Assembly (NCBI GenBank): GCA_012798135.1
Contig: JAAZNU010000022.1
Coordinates: forward strand, 47,063-111,062
DNA length: 64,000 nt
Source: Veillonellaceae bacterium
GTDB lineage: Bacteria > Bacillota_C > Negativicutes > UBA1444
Reading direction: 5' to 3'
Position 1 is the stretch's first letter; each line of letters opens with the position of its first letter. The translations under genes and the position numbers were made by a program. Below, in pieces: positions 9,123 to 20,990 of this stretch. The notes under the pieces are model-generated. The model saw only the letters and a list, made by a program, of their open reading frames with translations, did not search any database and was not told the DNA's origin.

Positions 9123-11144
9123 TTATTTTATAAATTTGGTCAACAAACCGCCATACTGATAAATAACTGGTGCAAAAACCAGCGATACGATCGTCATCAA
9201 TTTGATCAGGATATTCATGGCTGGGGAAGAGGTGTCTTTGAACGGGTCACCAACGGTATCGCCGACGACTGCCGACTTATGGGCTTGGCTTCCTTTGCCG
9301 CCAAATTCGCCGCCTTCGATGTACTTCTTGGCATTATCCCAAGCTCCACCGGCATTGGCCATGAACAAAGCCATTAAAACACCGGTGACGAGCGCGCCGG
9401 CGATGAATCCGGCCAAGGCGGCGGCACCCAGAGTGAAGCCCATAACCAGAGGCAGAATGACGGCCAGCGAGCCGGGCAGCAACATCTTCTTCAAAGCCGC
9501 GGCGGTAGAAATATCTACGCATTTGGCATAGTCCGGCTTTCCTTTGCCCTCCATGATGCCAGCAATGGTACGGAACTGCCGACGAACTTCCTCGATCATC
9601 TCATTCGCGGCGTCACCAACCGCTTCCATGGTTAACGCGGCGAACAGGAACGGAATCATAGCGCCGATGAGCAGTCCGGTCAAGGTCAGAGGGTTCAGCA
9701 AATCGATGGTGTCCAGTTTGACGGCTTGCGCGTAAGAGGCGAACAACGCCAAGGCCGTAAGTGCGGCCGAGCCGATCGCAAAACCTTTGGCGATGGCGGC
9801 CGTGGTATTTCCGACAGCATCTAATTTGTCGGTGATTTCACGGACGCTGTGAGGCAGTTCCGACATTTCGGCAATGCCGCCGGCATTATCCGAGATGGGG
9901 CCGTAAGCATCTACTGCGACCGTAATACCCGTCGTTGACAACATGCCAACTGCCGCCAAAGAAATTCCATAGAGCCCAAGCAAAGCATTTTCGGCGCCAC
10001 CCATGGCGTAATAAGAAACCAGCATGCCGATGCTGATGCAGATCATCGGCCACATGGTGGAATACATACCGACAGCCATGCCGGAAATTAAAGTGGTGGC
10101 GGCACCGGTTTGCGATTGATAGGCAATGGTTTTTACTGATTGGTAATCACCGGAAGTGTAAATTTCCGTAATTTTGCCAATGGCCAAACCGGAAGCCAAG
10201 CCGGCGGACAGAGCCGCAAAGGCTTTCAGGTTGCCGAAAATCATTTGACTTAAAATGCCTGCCGCGACGATCGTGATGCCGCCGGCAACATACGTACCAA
10301 GGTTAAGAGCTGCTTGAGGATTGTTTCCCTTGCTTTCCCGACCGATCAAGATGCCGATGATGCAGGCCACAATGCCAAGGCCGCACAGCGCAAAAGCATA
10401 GAGAATACCCTCACCGTTTTTAAAGAGGATGGCGCCGAGCGTGAACGCCCCAACGATCGAGCCGACATAGGATTCAAACAGGTCGGCGCCCATACCGGCA
10501 ACGTCGCCGACATTGTCGCCGACATTATCGGCAATGACGGCCGGATTGCGCGGATCATCTTCCGGAATGCCGGCTTCCACTTTGCCAACCAAATCGGCGC
10601 CGACGTCAGCCGCTTTGGTATAAATCCCGCCGCCGACACGGGCAAATAATGCGATCGAACTGGCGCCAAGGCTAAAACCGGTGATGTAATCAACATTCTG
10701 GTTGAACAGCAGGAAAAATGCACCCAATCCCAACGTACCCAAGCCAACAACACACATACCCATGACGGACCCACCGGAAAAAGCAATTTTCAAGGCTGGG
10801 CTGATTCCGTGTTGGGCGGCGGCGGCAGTGCGAACATTTGCTTTTGTCGCTACCTGCATACCGAAGTATCCGGCAAGAATCGAGCAAAGAGCGCCGCCAA
10901 GAAAACAGGCTGCTGTTTGCCAGCTGATGAAGAGGGCCAGAACTGCGGCTACGATTACGATAAAAATAGCAAGATATCGGTACTCGCGGTACAGGAATGC
11001 CATGGCTCCCTCATGAATATAGCCGGCGATTTCTTTCATGCGAGCATTGCCGGGGTCTTTGCTGCTGATGCCTGCACTGAGGTAAAAAGCAAATGCAAGC
11101 GCCAACGCTCCGGCCAGGGTGGAAAGGACGAGGTACATTTCCAA
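9123..11144 (-). CDS. hppA: Membrane-bound ion-pumping pyrophosphatase
   Basis: About 673 residues with roughly 16 membrane segments; it couples PPi hydrolysis to H+ or Na+ export. Signature loops are present: DVGADLVGKVEAGIPEDDPRNPAVIADNVGDNVGD is split over two catalytic blocks near residue 190, and GNTTAAIAKGFAIGS near 455. Alanine after GNTT, rather than lysine, is the mark of K+-dependent enzymes; which ion is pumped cannot be decided by eye. A TTG at 11144 lies 8 nt after GGAGG and is preferred; the first ATG (11138) is 14 nt away. Confidence 0.93.
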   Translation of the reverse strand: MEMYLVLSTLAGALALAFAFYLSAGISSKDPGNARMKEIAGYIHEGAMAFLYREYRYLAIFIVIVAAVLALFISWQTAACFLGGALCSILAGYFGMQVATKANVRTAAAAQHGISPALKIAFSGGSVMGMCVVGLGTLGLGAFFLLFNQNVDYITGFSLGASSIALFARVGGGIYTKAADVGADLVGKVEAGIPEDDPRNPAVIADNVGDNVGDVAGMGADLFESYVGSIVGAFTLGAILFKNGEGILYAFALCGLGIVACIIGILIGRESKGNNPQAALNLGTYVAGGITIVAAGILSQMIFGNLKAFAALSAGLASGLAIGKITEIYTSGDYQSVKTIAYQSQTGAATTLISGMAVGMYSTMWPMICISIGMLVSYYAMGGAENALLGLYGISLAAVGMLSTTGITVAVDAYGPISDNAGGIAEMSELPHSVREITDKLDAVGNTTAAIAKGFAIGSAALTALALFASYAQAVKLDTIDLLNPLTLTGLLIGAMIPFLFAALTMEAVGDAANEMIEEVRRQFRTIAGIMEGKGKPDYAKCVDISTAAALKKMLLPGSLAVILPLVMGFTLGAAALAGFIAGALVTGVLMALFMANAGGAWDNAKKYIEGGEFGGKGSQAHKSAVVGDTVGDPFKDTSSPAMNILIKLMTIVSLVFAPVIYQYGGLLTKFIK

Positions 11145-11266
11145 AACAATTGCCTCCTTTGTTATGTTGAACAATTAATAAAAATCTGTCAATTTTGTTA
11201 GCGTAATTAAAATGATTAGGATATGCCAAACCAGGATTTGGGGGAAATATGCAGCCTCATGTTTCG

Positions 11267-11295
11267 CAAAAAAACGGCGGCACACCTGTACCGCC
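11267..11295 (-). terminator. Intrinsic terminator after secG
   Basis: On the minus strand an 8-bp stem (GGCGGUAC with GUGCCGCC, one wobble) closes a 4-nt loop and is followed by G and seven T, just past the secG stop. Confidence 0.85.
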
Positions 11296-11314
11296 ACTTA
11301 TGGATCTTTGAAAA

Positions 11315-11545
11315 TTACTGCATCAGGCGGACCAAAGTCATGGTGACGACTCCAAATACTGCTCCTAACACCATGGTGACTTTTGCCAGCATTTCGTCCA
11401 GACCTTTTTTCTTCCCACCGAACAATGTTTCCGCCCCCCCGGCAATAGACCCGGATAACCCGGCGCTTTTTCCGGACTGCAGGACGACCACTGCAATCAA
11501 TGCAATTGCAATGATTGCTTCCAAGATCATCAATGCTGTTACCAA
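11315..11545 (-). CDS. secG: Preprotein translocase subunit SecG
   Basis: A 76-residue protein with two membrane segments separated by the conserved SecG loop LLQ-type VVLQSGKSAGLSGSI and GGAETLFGGKKKGLDE. It is the small auxiliary subunit of the SecYEG export channel. A TTG start 9 nt after AGGGGG gives a normal SecG length. It has its own promoter at 11575-11604 and follows the eno terminator, so it is a separate unit from the glycolytic genes even though it lies at the end of that cluster. Confidence 0.9.
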   Translation of the reverse strand: MVTALMILEAIIAIALIAVVVLQSGKSAGLSGSIAGGAETLFGGKKKGLDEMLAKVTMVLGAVFGVVTMTLVRLMQ

Positions 11546-11574
11546 AATTACGGCACCCCCTAACTTACTTGTAC

Positions 11575-11604
11575 ATTTTATCACAAGCAGTTTCGCGTTG
11601 ACAA
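11575..11604 (-). promoter_or_regulatory. Sigma-A-type promoter for secG
   Basis: On the minus strand TTGTCA and TAAAAT are separated by 18 bp, placing initiation about 23 nt upstream of the secG start. Confidence 0.55.
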
Positions 11605-11652
11605 TCGGTTTTATGACAATTCTCTCATATAATTCATGGAGAAAAGAGAATG

Positions 11653-11681
11653 AAAAAGGCCGGGCGTATTTGCCCAGCCTT
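11653..11681 (-). terminator. Intrinsic terminator after eno
   Basis: On the minus strand AAGGCTGGGC pairs with GCCCGGCCTT around a 6-nt loop and is followed by T residues. It ends the glycolytic transcript before secG. Confidence 0.8.
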
Positions 11682-11725
11682 GGTGAAGCGCCTAATCTAT
11701 GTGGTACCGTTTTGCTCGGGGAAGG

Positions 11726-14565
<2,840 letters not shown>

Positions 14566-14604
14566 GGTTTTTCTCCTCGTATTCTCACATTAATAAGTAG
14601 GATT

Positions 14605-15375
14605 TTACTGAGGCTTCACGAAATTCACGATACGAGCAAAGTCCGCGGCTTTCAGGCTGGCTCCGCCGACGAGGGCGCCATCGATGTCGGAAGCAGCCAT
14701 TAATTCATCAACATTATCGGGCTTGACGCTTCCGCCATATTGAATTCTGATGGCATCGGCGGTTGGCGTGCCAAACATGCCGGTCAGGGTGAGCCGGATA
14801 AATGAACAGACCGCGTTTGCGTCTTCCGTGGACGCCGTGCGCCCGGTTCCGATCGCCCAGATCGGTTCATAAGCGATGATAACGGATTTGGCTTCGTCGG
14901 CGGTCAGTCCCGACAAACCCAATTTGACCTGCCGGCTTACTACGGTTGACGTGATACCGGCTTCGCGTTCCGAGAGAGATTCGCCGACACAGACAATGGG
15001 AATTAGCTTGGCGGCCAAAGCCGCCTTAAGCTTGCGACTGACGTTTTCATCCGTTTCGGCGAAATACTGGCGGCGTTCTGAGTGACCGATGATCACGTAT
15101 TCACAACCAATATCCTTGAGCATGGGAGCGGATACTTCACCGGTGAACGCACCTTGGGACTCCCAATGCAAATTTTGGGCGCCCAATTTAATGTTTGTAC
15201 CGGCCAACGCCGCCTTTACGGCGGTTAGCGCTGTGAACGGCGGGCATACCACAATTTCGTGCTTTGACGCACAGGAGATTGAGTTCGTTAGCTCTTTAAT
15301 CAATGCAATCGCTTCGACGGAAGTCTTATGCATTTTCCAATTACCGGCGATGACCGGCGTTCTTTTGTTATTCAA
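14605..15375 (-). CDS. tpiA: Triosephosphate isomerase
   Basis: A 256-residue TIM barrel interconverting dihydroxyacetone phosphate and glyceraldehyde 3-phosphate. The catalytic Lys in AGNWKMHK, His in IIGHSERR and Glu in AYEPIWAIGTG are all present, with the phosphate loop near IQYGGSVKP. A TTG start at 15375 fits the Shine-Dalgarno AGGAAG (11 nt) better than the GTG at 15387, which touches it; either is possible. It follows pgk by about 20 nt. Confidence 0.95.
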   Translation of the reverse strand: MNNKRTPVIAGNWKMHKTSVEAIALIKELTNSISCASKHEIVVCPPFTALTAVKAALAGTNIKLGAQNLHWESQGAFTGEVSAPMLKDIGCEYVIIGHSERRQYFAETDENVSRKLKAALAAKLIPIVCVGESLSEREAGITSTVVSRQVKLGLSGLTADEAKSVIIAYEPIWAIGTGRTASTEDANAVCSFIRLTLTGMFGTPTADAIRIQYGGSVKPDNVDELMAASDIDGALVGGASLKAADFARIVNFVKPQ

Positions 15376-15396
15376 GGATTTCGTCACTTCCTGTTC

Positions 15397-16581
15397 TTAT
15401 TTGTCAGCAAGAGCGGCTACTCCCGGCAAAGTTTTTCCTTCCAGAAACTCCAGCGAGGCGCCACCGCCGGTCGAGATATGCGTAATGGAACCGGCCAGAC
15501 CCACTTTCTCCAGGGCCGCTACAGAATCACCACCGCCCACAATGCTGACGGCGGCGGAATTGGCGACCGCCCGGGCTACGGCTTCCGTCCCTTTGGCAAA
15601 GACATCCATTTCAAAGACGCCCATGGGTCCATTCCATACGATGGTCTTGGCGCCAGCAAGCGCGGCGGCAAAAGCAGCACTTGTTGCCGGACCGATATCC
15701 AGCGCCATTTCTTCCGGCCCAATGGCATCGACCGCAGTTACCCGCCAGGCCGCATCAGCCGCGAACTTGTCGGCGACGATGACGTCCGAAGGCAACAGAA
15801 GTTTTACCCCTTCATTTTGGGCTTGAAGGATTAGTTCTTTAGCCAAGAGTATTTTATCGGCTTCAATCAAGGATTTGCCGACTGCATAGCCTTGAGCGGC
15901 AAAGAAGGTGTTGGCCATTCCGCCGCCAATCAGCAATACATCGACCTTGGTCAGCAGGTTGGCGATCACGCCGATTTTGTCGGATACTTTGGCCCCGCCG
16001 ATAATCGCCGCATAGGGTCGTTCGGGATTGGTAACAGCGCGGCCAAGGAAGTCCAACTCTTTTTCCATGAGGAATCCGGCCACGGTTGGCAAAAATTTGG
16101 TGATTCCCTCCACCGATGCGTGGGCCCGATGAGACACGCCGAATGCATCATTTACGGCCAAGTCCGCCAATTTGGCCAAACCTTGGGCAAAGGCGGGATC
16201 GTTTTTCTCTTCCTCCGGGTGAAACCGGAGGTTTTCCAACATCAATACTTCGCCCGGTTTTAGCGAGTTGGCTGCCGATTCAGCCAGAGGGCCAACGCAG
16301 TCGGCGGCGAATTGCACTTCACGCCCCAGCAAGGAAGCAAGATGCGCCGCAACAGGCTTGAGCGAAAATTCGGGCGCCGGTCCGCCTTTTGGCCGTCCCA
16401 GGTGGGCAGCGAGAATGAGCGAAGCGCCTTGCGCCAGCAAGTGGTTCAAAGTCGGTATTGTAGCGCGGACGCGAGTATCGTCTGTGATATTGCCGGACTT
16501 GTCCATGGGGACGTTATAGTCTACGCGGACAAAGACGCGTTTACCTTTGAAATCGATATCGCGCACCGTTTTTTTGTTCAC
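15397..16581 (-). CDS. pgk: Phosphoglycerate kinase
   Basis: A 394-residue kinase making ATP from 1,3-bisphosphoglycerate. The N-terminal substrate signature [13 protein letters not shown], the segment [11 protein letters not shown] near residue 200 and the nucleotide loop [11 protein letters not shown] near 350 are intact. The start is GTG at 16581 with AAGGAGG at about 10 nt; the reading frame is open more than 50 codons further but that part lies inside gap and lacks family similarity. It lies 26 nt downstream of gap. Confidence 0.97.
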   Translation of the reverse strand: MNKKTVRDIDFKGKRVFVRVDYNVPMDKSGNITDDTRVRATIPTLNHLLAQGASLILAAHLGRPKGGPAPEFSLKPVAAHLASLLGREVQFAADCVGPLAESAANSLKPGEVLMLENLRFHPEEEKNDPAFAQGLAKLADLAVNDAFGVSHRAHASVEGITKFLPTVAGFLMEKELDFLGRAVTNPERPYAAIIGGAKVSDKIGVIANLLTKVDVLLIGGGMANTFFAAQGYAVGKSLIEADKILLAKELILQAQNEGVKLLLPSDVIVADKFAADAAWRVTAVDAIGPEEMALDIGPATSAAFAAALAGAKTIVWNGPMGVFEMDVFAKGTEAVARAVANSAAVSIVGGGDSVAALEKVGLAGSITHISTGGGASLEFLEGKTLPGVAALADK

Positions 16582-16607
16582 AGTCGGATCCCCTCCTTGT
16601 GTACGGG

Positions 16608-17630
<1,023 letters not shown>

Positions 17631-17672
17631 TCATTTTAATCTTGTCTGACAAATTTTCTTTCGAGAAATATC

Positions 17673-17699
17673 ATTCGACGAAGCTGTATGTTCTCCTGC
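17673..17699 (-). promoter_or_regulatory. Sigma-H-like promoter upstream of gap
   Basis: On the minus strand GCAGGAGAA and CGAAT lie with AGGA and GAAT starting 21 bp apart, followed by an A/T-rich stretch. This fits the sigma-H consensus known from B. subtilis (AGGA box, GAAT box, 21 bp apart in spoVG). Initiation would be about 50 nt before the gap start codon. Other spaces in the window carry the same arrangement. Confidence 0.5.
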
Positions 17700-17752
17700 T
17701 GGATTGTGGAAAAAATAACAATATCCTTCTGCTTTTTTTTATTCAACTTTAT

Positions 17753-17931
17753 CGGCAGGAATCCTGCATAGCGGATGGAGTTGGGCAAAAACGATCAATT
17801 TGGGGAAAGGAAGTTGCAAAAATGCTGACTACTGATTGCCAGATTGATAACAGCGACAATTGTGAAACTTTTTTTGCTCGGACTGCTTATCCTACGATAT
17901 AGCATTTTTTAGCAGGATTCTGCATATAAAG
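17753..17931. repeat. Two related GCAGGA palindromic elements in the gap/zinc-ribbon gene space
   Basis: The 374-base divergent space 17616-17989 has no gene. Besides the gap promoter it holds GCAGGAATCCTGCATA at 17756-17771 and GCAGGATTCTGCATA at 17912-17926. The first contains a perfect 6-bp inverted repeat around one base, the second is a one-base-shorter variant. Both face the zinc-ribbon gene. Either could be an operator or a degenerate promoter copy. Confidence 0.35.
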
Positions 17932-17943
17932 CGCCGAAGGAAT
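17912..17943 (+). promoter_or_regulatory. Weak sigma-H-like promoter upstream of the zinc-ribbon gene
   Basis: GCAGGATTC is followed 22 bp later by CGAAGGAAT, resembling the clear copies elsewhere but without GAAT at the expected place (GAAT is 26 bp away). The distance to the start codon, about 54 nt, matches the better copies. Tentative. Confidence 0.25.
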
Positions 17944-17989
17944 AGAAGGGGAAATTTACAAACGCTATTCAGGAAAGGAGCTGCATCAG

Positions 17990-18640
17990 GTGGGAGACCA
18001 TTTTCAGTTTACCCGGAACTACGAAGATCTCAGCACGAACAAGGGGTTTCAGTTTGAGTTCTGCTGTGACCGGTGCGGTACCGGGTATCGGACTCGTTTT
18101 CAATCGTCGGCGACGGGGCTGGTGACGGAGGCGCTGGAAACTGCGGGTAGTTTGTTTGGCGGATTGTTCGGACAGGCAGCGGATGTCAGCGAACGGGTTC
18201 GCTCGGCAAGTTGGCAAAAAGCCCGTGACGAAGCCTTTGTGCAAGCGATTGAAGAGTTGCGACCTGATTTTATTCAGTGTCCGCGTTGTTCATCCTGGGT
18301 TTGCCGTAAAAGTTGCTGGAATAACAAAAAAGGTTTGTGCAAAGAATGCGCTCCGGATCTCGGGGTTGAAATGGCGGCGGCGCAGGCGAGTAAGTCGGTG
18401 GAAGAGGTTTGGGCTCATGCCCAAATGGCCGAAGAAGACAAGCATCTGTCAGAAAAGGATTGGCGGGAAGGAGTTCGGGCTACCTGCCCCCAATGTGAGG
18501 CTCCTTTGGCTAATAACGCCAAGTTCTGTCCGGAATGCGGCGCCAAAATAAAACAGACGACATTTTGTTCCCAATGCGGAGCAAAAATGGCCCCTGGCAC
18601 CAAGTTTTGTTCGGAGTGTGGGGCAAAAGCAGGAGGATAA
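17990..18640 (+). CDS. Zinc-ribbon protein of unknown function
   Basis: A 216-residue soluble protein with many CXXC pairs. FCCDRCGTGY is near residue 24, FIQCPRCSSWVC and KGLCKECAP lie at about 95-120, and the end has two zinc ribbons (CPQCEAPLANNAKFCPECG and FCSQCGAKMAPGTKFCSECG). Between the Cys clusters is an Ala/Gly-rich segment. Such ribbons bind zinc structurally and often mediate protein or nucleic-acid contacts; no enzymatic motif is seen. The GTG start follows AGGAAAGGAG at 9 nt. speE starts 3 nt after its stop, so the two are co-transcribed. Confidence 0.75.
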   Translation: MGDHFQFTRNYEDLSTNKGFQFEFCCDRCGTGYRTRFQSSATGLVTEALETAGSLFGGLFGQAADVSERVRSASWQKARDEAFVQAIEELRPDFIQCPRCSSWVCRKSCWNNKKGLCKECAPDLGVEMAAAQASKSVEEVWAHAQMAEEDKHLSEKDWREGVRATCPQCEAPLANNAKFCPECGAKIKQTTFCSQCGAKMAPGTKFCSECGAKAGG

Positions 18641-18642
18641 CG

Positions 18643-19476
18643 ATGGAACTTTGGTTGACTGAGAAGGAAACGGAACATTTGGGCTTGACTTGCCGGGTGA
18701 AAGAAACTTTGTTTTCCGGAAAATCCGATTTTCAAAGTGTGGATGTGGTCAATTCCTACGAGTTTGGCCGAATGCTGATTTTGGACGGCGTTTTTCAGAC
18801 TTCGCTTTTCGAGGAATATATTTATCATGAGATGATTGTGCATGTCCCTCTGTTTACGCATCCGCAGCCGCAAAAAATTCTGGTGATTGGCGGCGGTGAC
18901 GGCGGGACTGTGAGGGAAGCCGTACGCCACGAGGCTGTAAAAAGTGTGGAAATGGTCGAGATTGACGGTATGGTGGTAGAAGTTAGCAAAAAGTACCTTC
19001 CGGAGATCAGTGCCGCAATGTTGGCCAATCATCCGAAGTTGAAGGTGGAGATTGGCGATGGAATTGCCCATATGAAAGAAGCCGAAAACTATTACGATGT
19101 CATTATCGTTGACTGCTCGGATCCGATCGGGCCCGGCGTGGGCCTGTTCAGCCGGGAATTTTACCGGGATGTGCATCGGGCGTTGAAGCCGGATGGGTTA
19201 TTTGTGCAACAGACGGAATCGCCGTTCTATCATCGCCCACTGATTTCGAGGATTTATCATGATATTGCGGATTTTTTCCCGATTACCCGTCTTTATTTGG
19301 CCAATATTCCTTTATATCCAGGCGGCCTGCACAGCTTTACCATCGGATCAAAACAGTATGATCCTTTGCAGGTTTCGATACCAGACCCTGTGCCGTTTCC
19401 AACTCGCTATTATAATCCGGCTCTTCATAAAAGCTGTTTCGTTTTGCCCAATTGTGTGGCGGAACTGACCAAATAA
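18643..19476 (+). CDS. speE: Spermidine synthase (polyamine aminopropyltransferase)
   Basis: A 277-residue aminopropyltransferase joining decarboxylated SAM with putrescine. The N-terminal beta domain (FQSVDVVNSYEFGRMLILDG), the nucleotide loop VIGGGDGGTVREAVRH near residue 80 and the catalytic aspartate in VIIVDCSDPIGPG near residue 155 are present. The ATG follows AGGAGG at 6 nt, which settles the start. No speA, speB or speD is seen nearby, so the putrescine and decarboxylated-SAM supply must be encoded elsewhere. A strong terminator follows. Confidence 0.93.
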   Translation: MELWLTEKETEHLGLTCRVKETLFSGKSDFQSVDVVNSYEFGRMLILDGVFQTSLFEEYIYHEMIVHVPLFTHPQPQKILVIGGGDGGTVREAVRHEAVKSVEMVEIDGMVVEVSKKYLPEISAAMLANHPKLKVEIGDGIAHMKEAENYYDVIIVDCSDPIGPGVGLFSREFYRDVHRALKPDGLFVQQTESPFYHRPLISRIYHDIADFFPITRLYLANIPLYPGGLHSFTIGSKQYDPLQVSIPDPVPFPTRYYNPALHKSCFVLPNCVAELTK

Positions 19477-19501
19477 CCCTTAACACGGGGCCATCGTGGT
19501 G

Positions 19502-19534
19502 AACAAAAGGACGTCGCAAAGACGTCCTTTTGTT
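19502..19534. terminator. Bidirectional terminator between speE and the M29 aminopeptidase
   Basis: A perfect 14-bp stem of AACAAAAGGACGTC and its complement around GCAAA, T-rich on both sides, between convergent genes. Confidence 0.85.
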
Positions 19535-19538
19535 GTGG

Positions 19539-20651
19539 CTATTTCAGGTTCTCCGGATTCAATCCTGCGAGCTCTGACAGGACGAACAATCCATCTTTGC
19601 GGATCAACCTGTCGTCAAACCAGATTTCCCCACCGCCCCAATCTGGTGACTGGATGCAGACCAAATCCCAGTGAATGGCGGAACGATTGCCATTATCGGC
19701 TTCTTCATAGGCACAACCGGGTGTGAAGTGAAAGCTTCCCCGGATCTTTTCATCAAACAGGATATCCTTCATCGGCTTGGTGATGAAAGGATTGACACCA
19801 AGTGCAAATTCGCCGATGTAGCGCGCACCTTCATCGGTGTTGAATACATCGGTGATGCGTTCGCTCAGGTTGGCGGTCGAGTCGATGATCCGACCATTTT
19901 CGAATGTCAGGCGAACGTTTTCGTATACAATCCCCTGATAAATAGAAGGGGTGTTGTAACTGAGAATTCCGTTGACGGAGTCGCGCACTGGGGCGGTATA
20001 TACTTCGCCGTCCGGAATGTTGCGAAGACCGGAACATTTGACGACGGGAATATCTTTGATGGAGAACGAAAGATCCGTTCTCGGACCAATAATCCGAACC
20101 CGGTCGGTTTTTTCCATCAATTCAACCAGCGGAGTCATGGCCCGGTCCATTTTGGCATAGTCGAGATTGCAGACATTGTAATAAAAGTCTTCGAAGGCTT
20201 CGCTGCTGAGACCGGCCAGTTGGGCCATGGCGGAGTTGGGCCAACGCAGCACACACCATTTGGTATTCTTGACCCGAATATCCGAGTGAACCGGTTTTGA
20301 CCAGTGCTGCTGGTACAGTTTCAACTTTTCGGCCGGTACGTCCGACAGCTCGCTGATATTATGACTGGCCCGGACCCCAATATAGGCTTGCATTGCTCTC
20401 ATTCGAACCGATTCCCAGCCGGCGATAGCCTGCATCTGTTCCAGCGAGGCGCCGGACAGCAGCTTGCGTTGCAGGCGGTTGTTTTTTAGTGATAAATAAG
20501 GGACTCCGCCAGCCGCATAGGCTTCGTCAATCAAGGCCTGGGCGAGCGGCTCCGCATCGTCGAACATTTCGATCAGTATGTTTTCGCCCGGTTGCAGGTC
20601 GGTGGAATAACGAATCAGATTTTTGGCTAGAGTAACTGTGCGCGGATCCAT
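19539..20651 (-). CDS. M29-family aminopeptidase
   Basis: A 370-residue protein of the AmpS/aminopeptidase T type, a cytosolic dinuclear metallopeptidase removing N-terminal residues. The N-terminal VTLAKNLIRYSTDLQPGENILIE and the C-terminal GNRSAIHWDLVCIQ metal-binding segment, with preceding HFTPGCAYEEADN, are typical. Two ATG codons lie close together; the second (20651) was chosen because the AAGGAAG site is about 6 nt away, whereas it touches the first. It is monocistronic and converges with speE. Confidence 0.85.
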   Translation of the reverse strand: MDPRTVTLAKNLIRYSTDLQPGENILIEMFDDAEPLAQALIDEAYAAGGVPYLSLKNNRLQRKLLSGASLEQMQAIAGWESVRMRAMQAYIGVRASHNISELSDVPAEKLKLYQQHWSKPVHSDIRVKNTKWCVLRWPNSAMAQLAGLSSEAFEDFYYNVCNLDYAKMDRAMTPLVELMEKTDRVRIIGPRTDLSFSIKDIPVVKCSGLRNIPDGEVYTAPVRDSVNGILSYNTPSIYQGIVYENVRLTFENGRIIDSTANLSERITDVFNTDEGARYIGEFALGVNPFITKPMKDILFDEKIRGSFHFTPGCAYEEADNGNRSAIHWDLVCIQSPDWGGGEIWFDDRLIRKDGLFVLSELAGLNPENLK

Positions 20652-20748
20652 GAACATCTTCCTTTCCTTTGCGTGAGAGACTGATTTCCTACGTGCTTAT
20701 TATACCACGTGGCCCGGAAAACTATTTTTTTGTTTTTCCACTATGGCA

Positions 20749-20777
20749 TTGATTTTTTTCGAAGGGTCCTTTATAAT
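20749..20777 (+). promoter_or_regulatory. Sigma-A promoter for the tRNA-Glu/tRNA-Val pair
   Basis: TTGATT and TATAAT are separated by exactly 17 bp, with initiation about 10 nt before the first tRNA. Confidence 0.75.
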
Positions 20778-20792
20778 TAAAAAGCAATTTGA

Positions 20793-20867
20793 GGCCCGTT
20801 GGTCAAGCGGTTAAGACACCGCCCTTTCACGGCGGTATCGGGGGTTCGATTCCCCCACGGGTCACCA
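20793..20867 (+). tRNA. tRNA-Glu (anticodon TTC)
   Basis: 75 nt including the encoded CCA. The acceptor stem GGCCCGT pairs with ACGGGTC (one wobble), the anticodon loop is CTTTCAC, and the T-loop is GTTCGATTC. Confidence 0.95.
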
Positions 20868-20872
20868 ATCCC

Positions 20873-20948
20873 GGGCGGTTAGCTCAGCCGGGAGAGCGCT
20901 TGCCTTACAAGCAAGATGTCGGCGGTTCGATCCCGTCACCGCCCACCA
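20873..20948 (+). tRNA. tRNA-Val (anticodon TAC)
   Basis: 76 nt including the encoded CCA. Acceptor GGGCGGT pairs with ACCGCCC, and the anticodon loop is CTTACAA. It lies 5 nt after tRNA-Glu in the same transcript. Confidence 0.95.
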
Positions 20949-20958
20949 AGTAAAAATT

Positions 20959-20986
20959 AAGCTCCTCATCTTTTGATGGGGAGCTT
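20959..20986. terminator. Terminator shared by the tRNA pair and nudC
   Basis: AAGCTCCTCATC pairs with GATGGGGAGCTT (one wobble) around TTTT and is followed by a T-rich tract. It lies between the plus-strand tRNAs and the minus-strand nudC stop. Confidence 0.75.
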
Positions 20987-20990
20987 TCGT

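Noticed and set aside
11598..11631. A plus-strand TTGACA with a downstream TATAAT near secG
   Set aside because: The spacing is 24 bp and transcription would run antisense into eno; the minus-strand promoter for secG explains the region better.
17642..17902. An 86-codon plus-strand frame in the gap/zinc-ribbon space
   Set aside because: No ribosome binding site, odd composition, and it overlaps the sigma-H-like promoter of gap; treated as non-coding.
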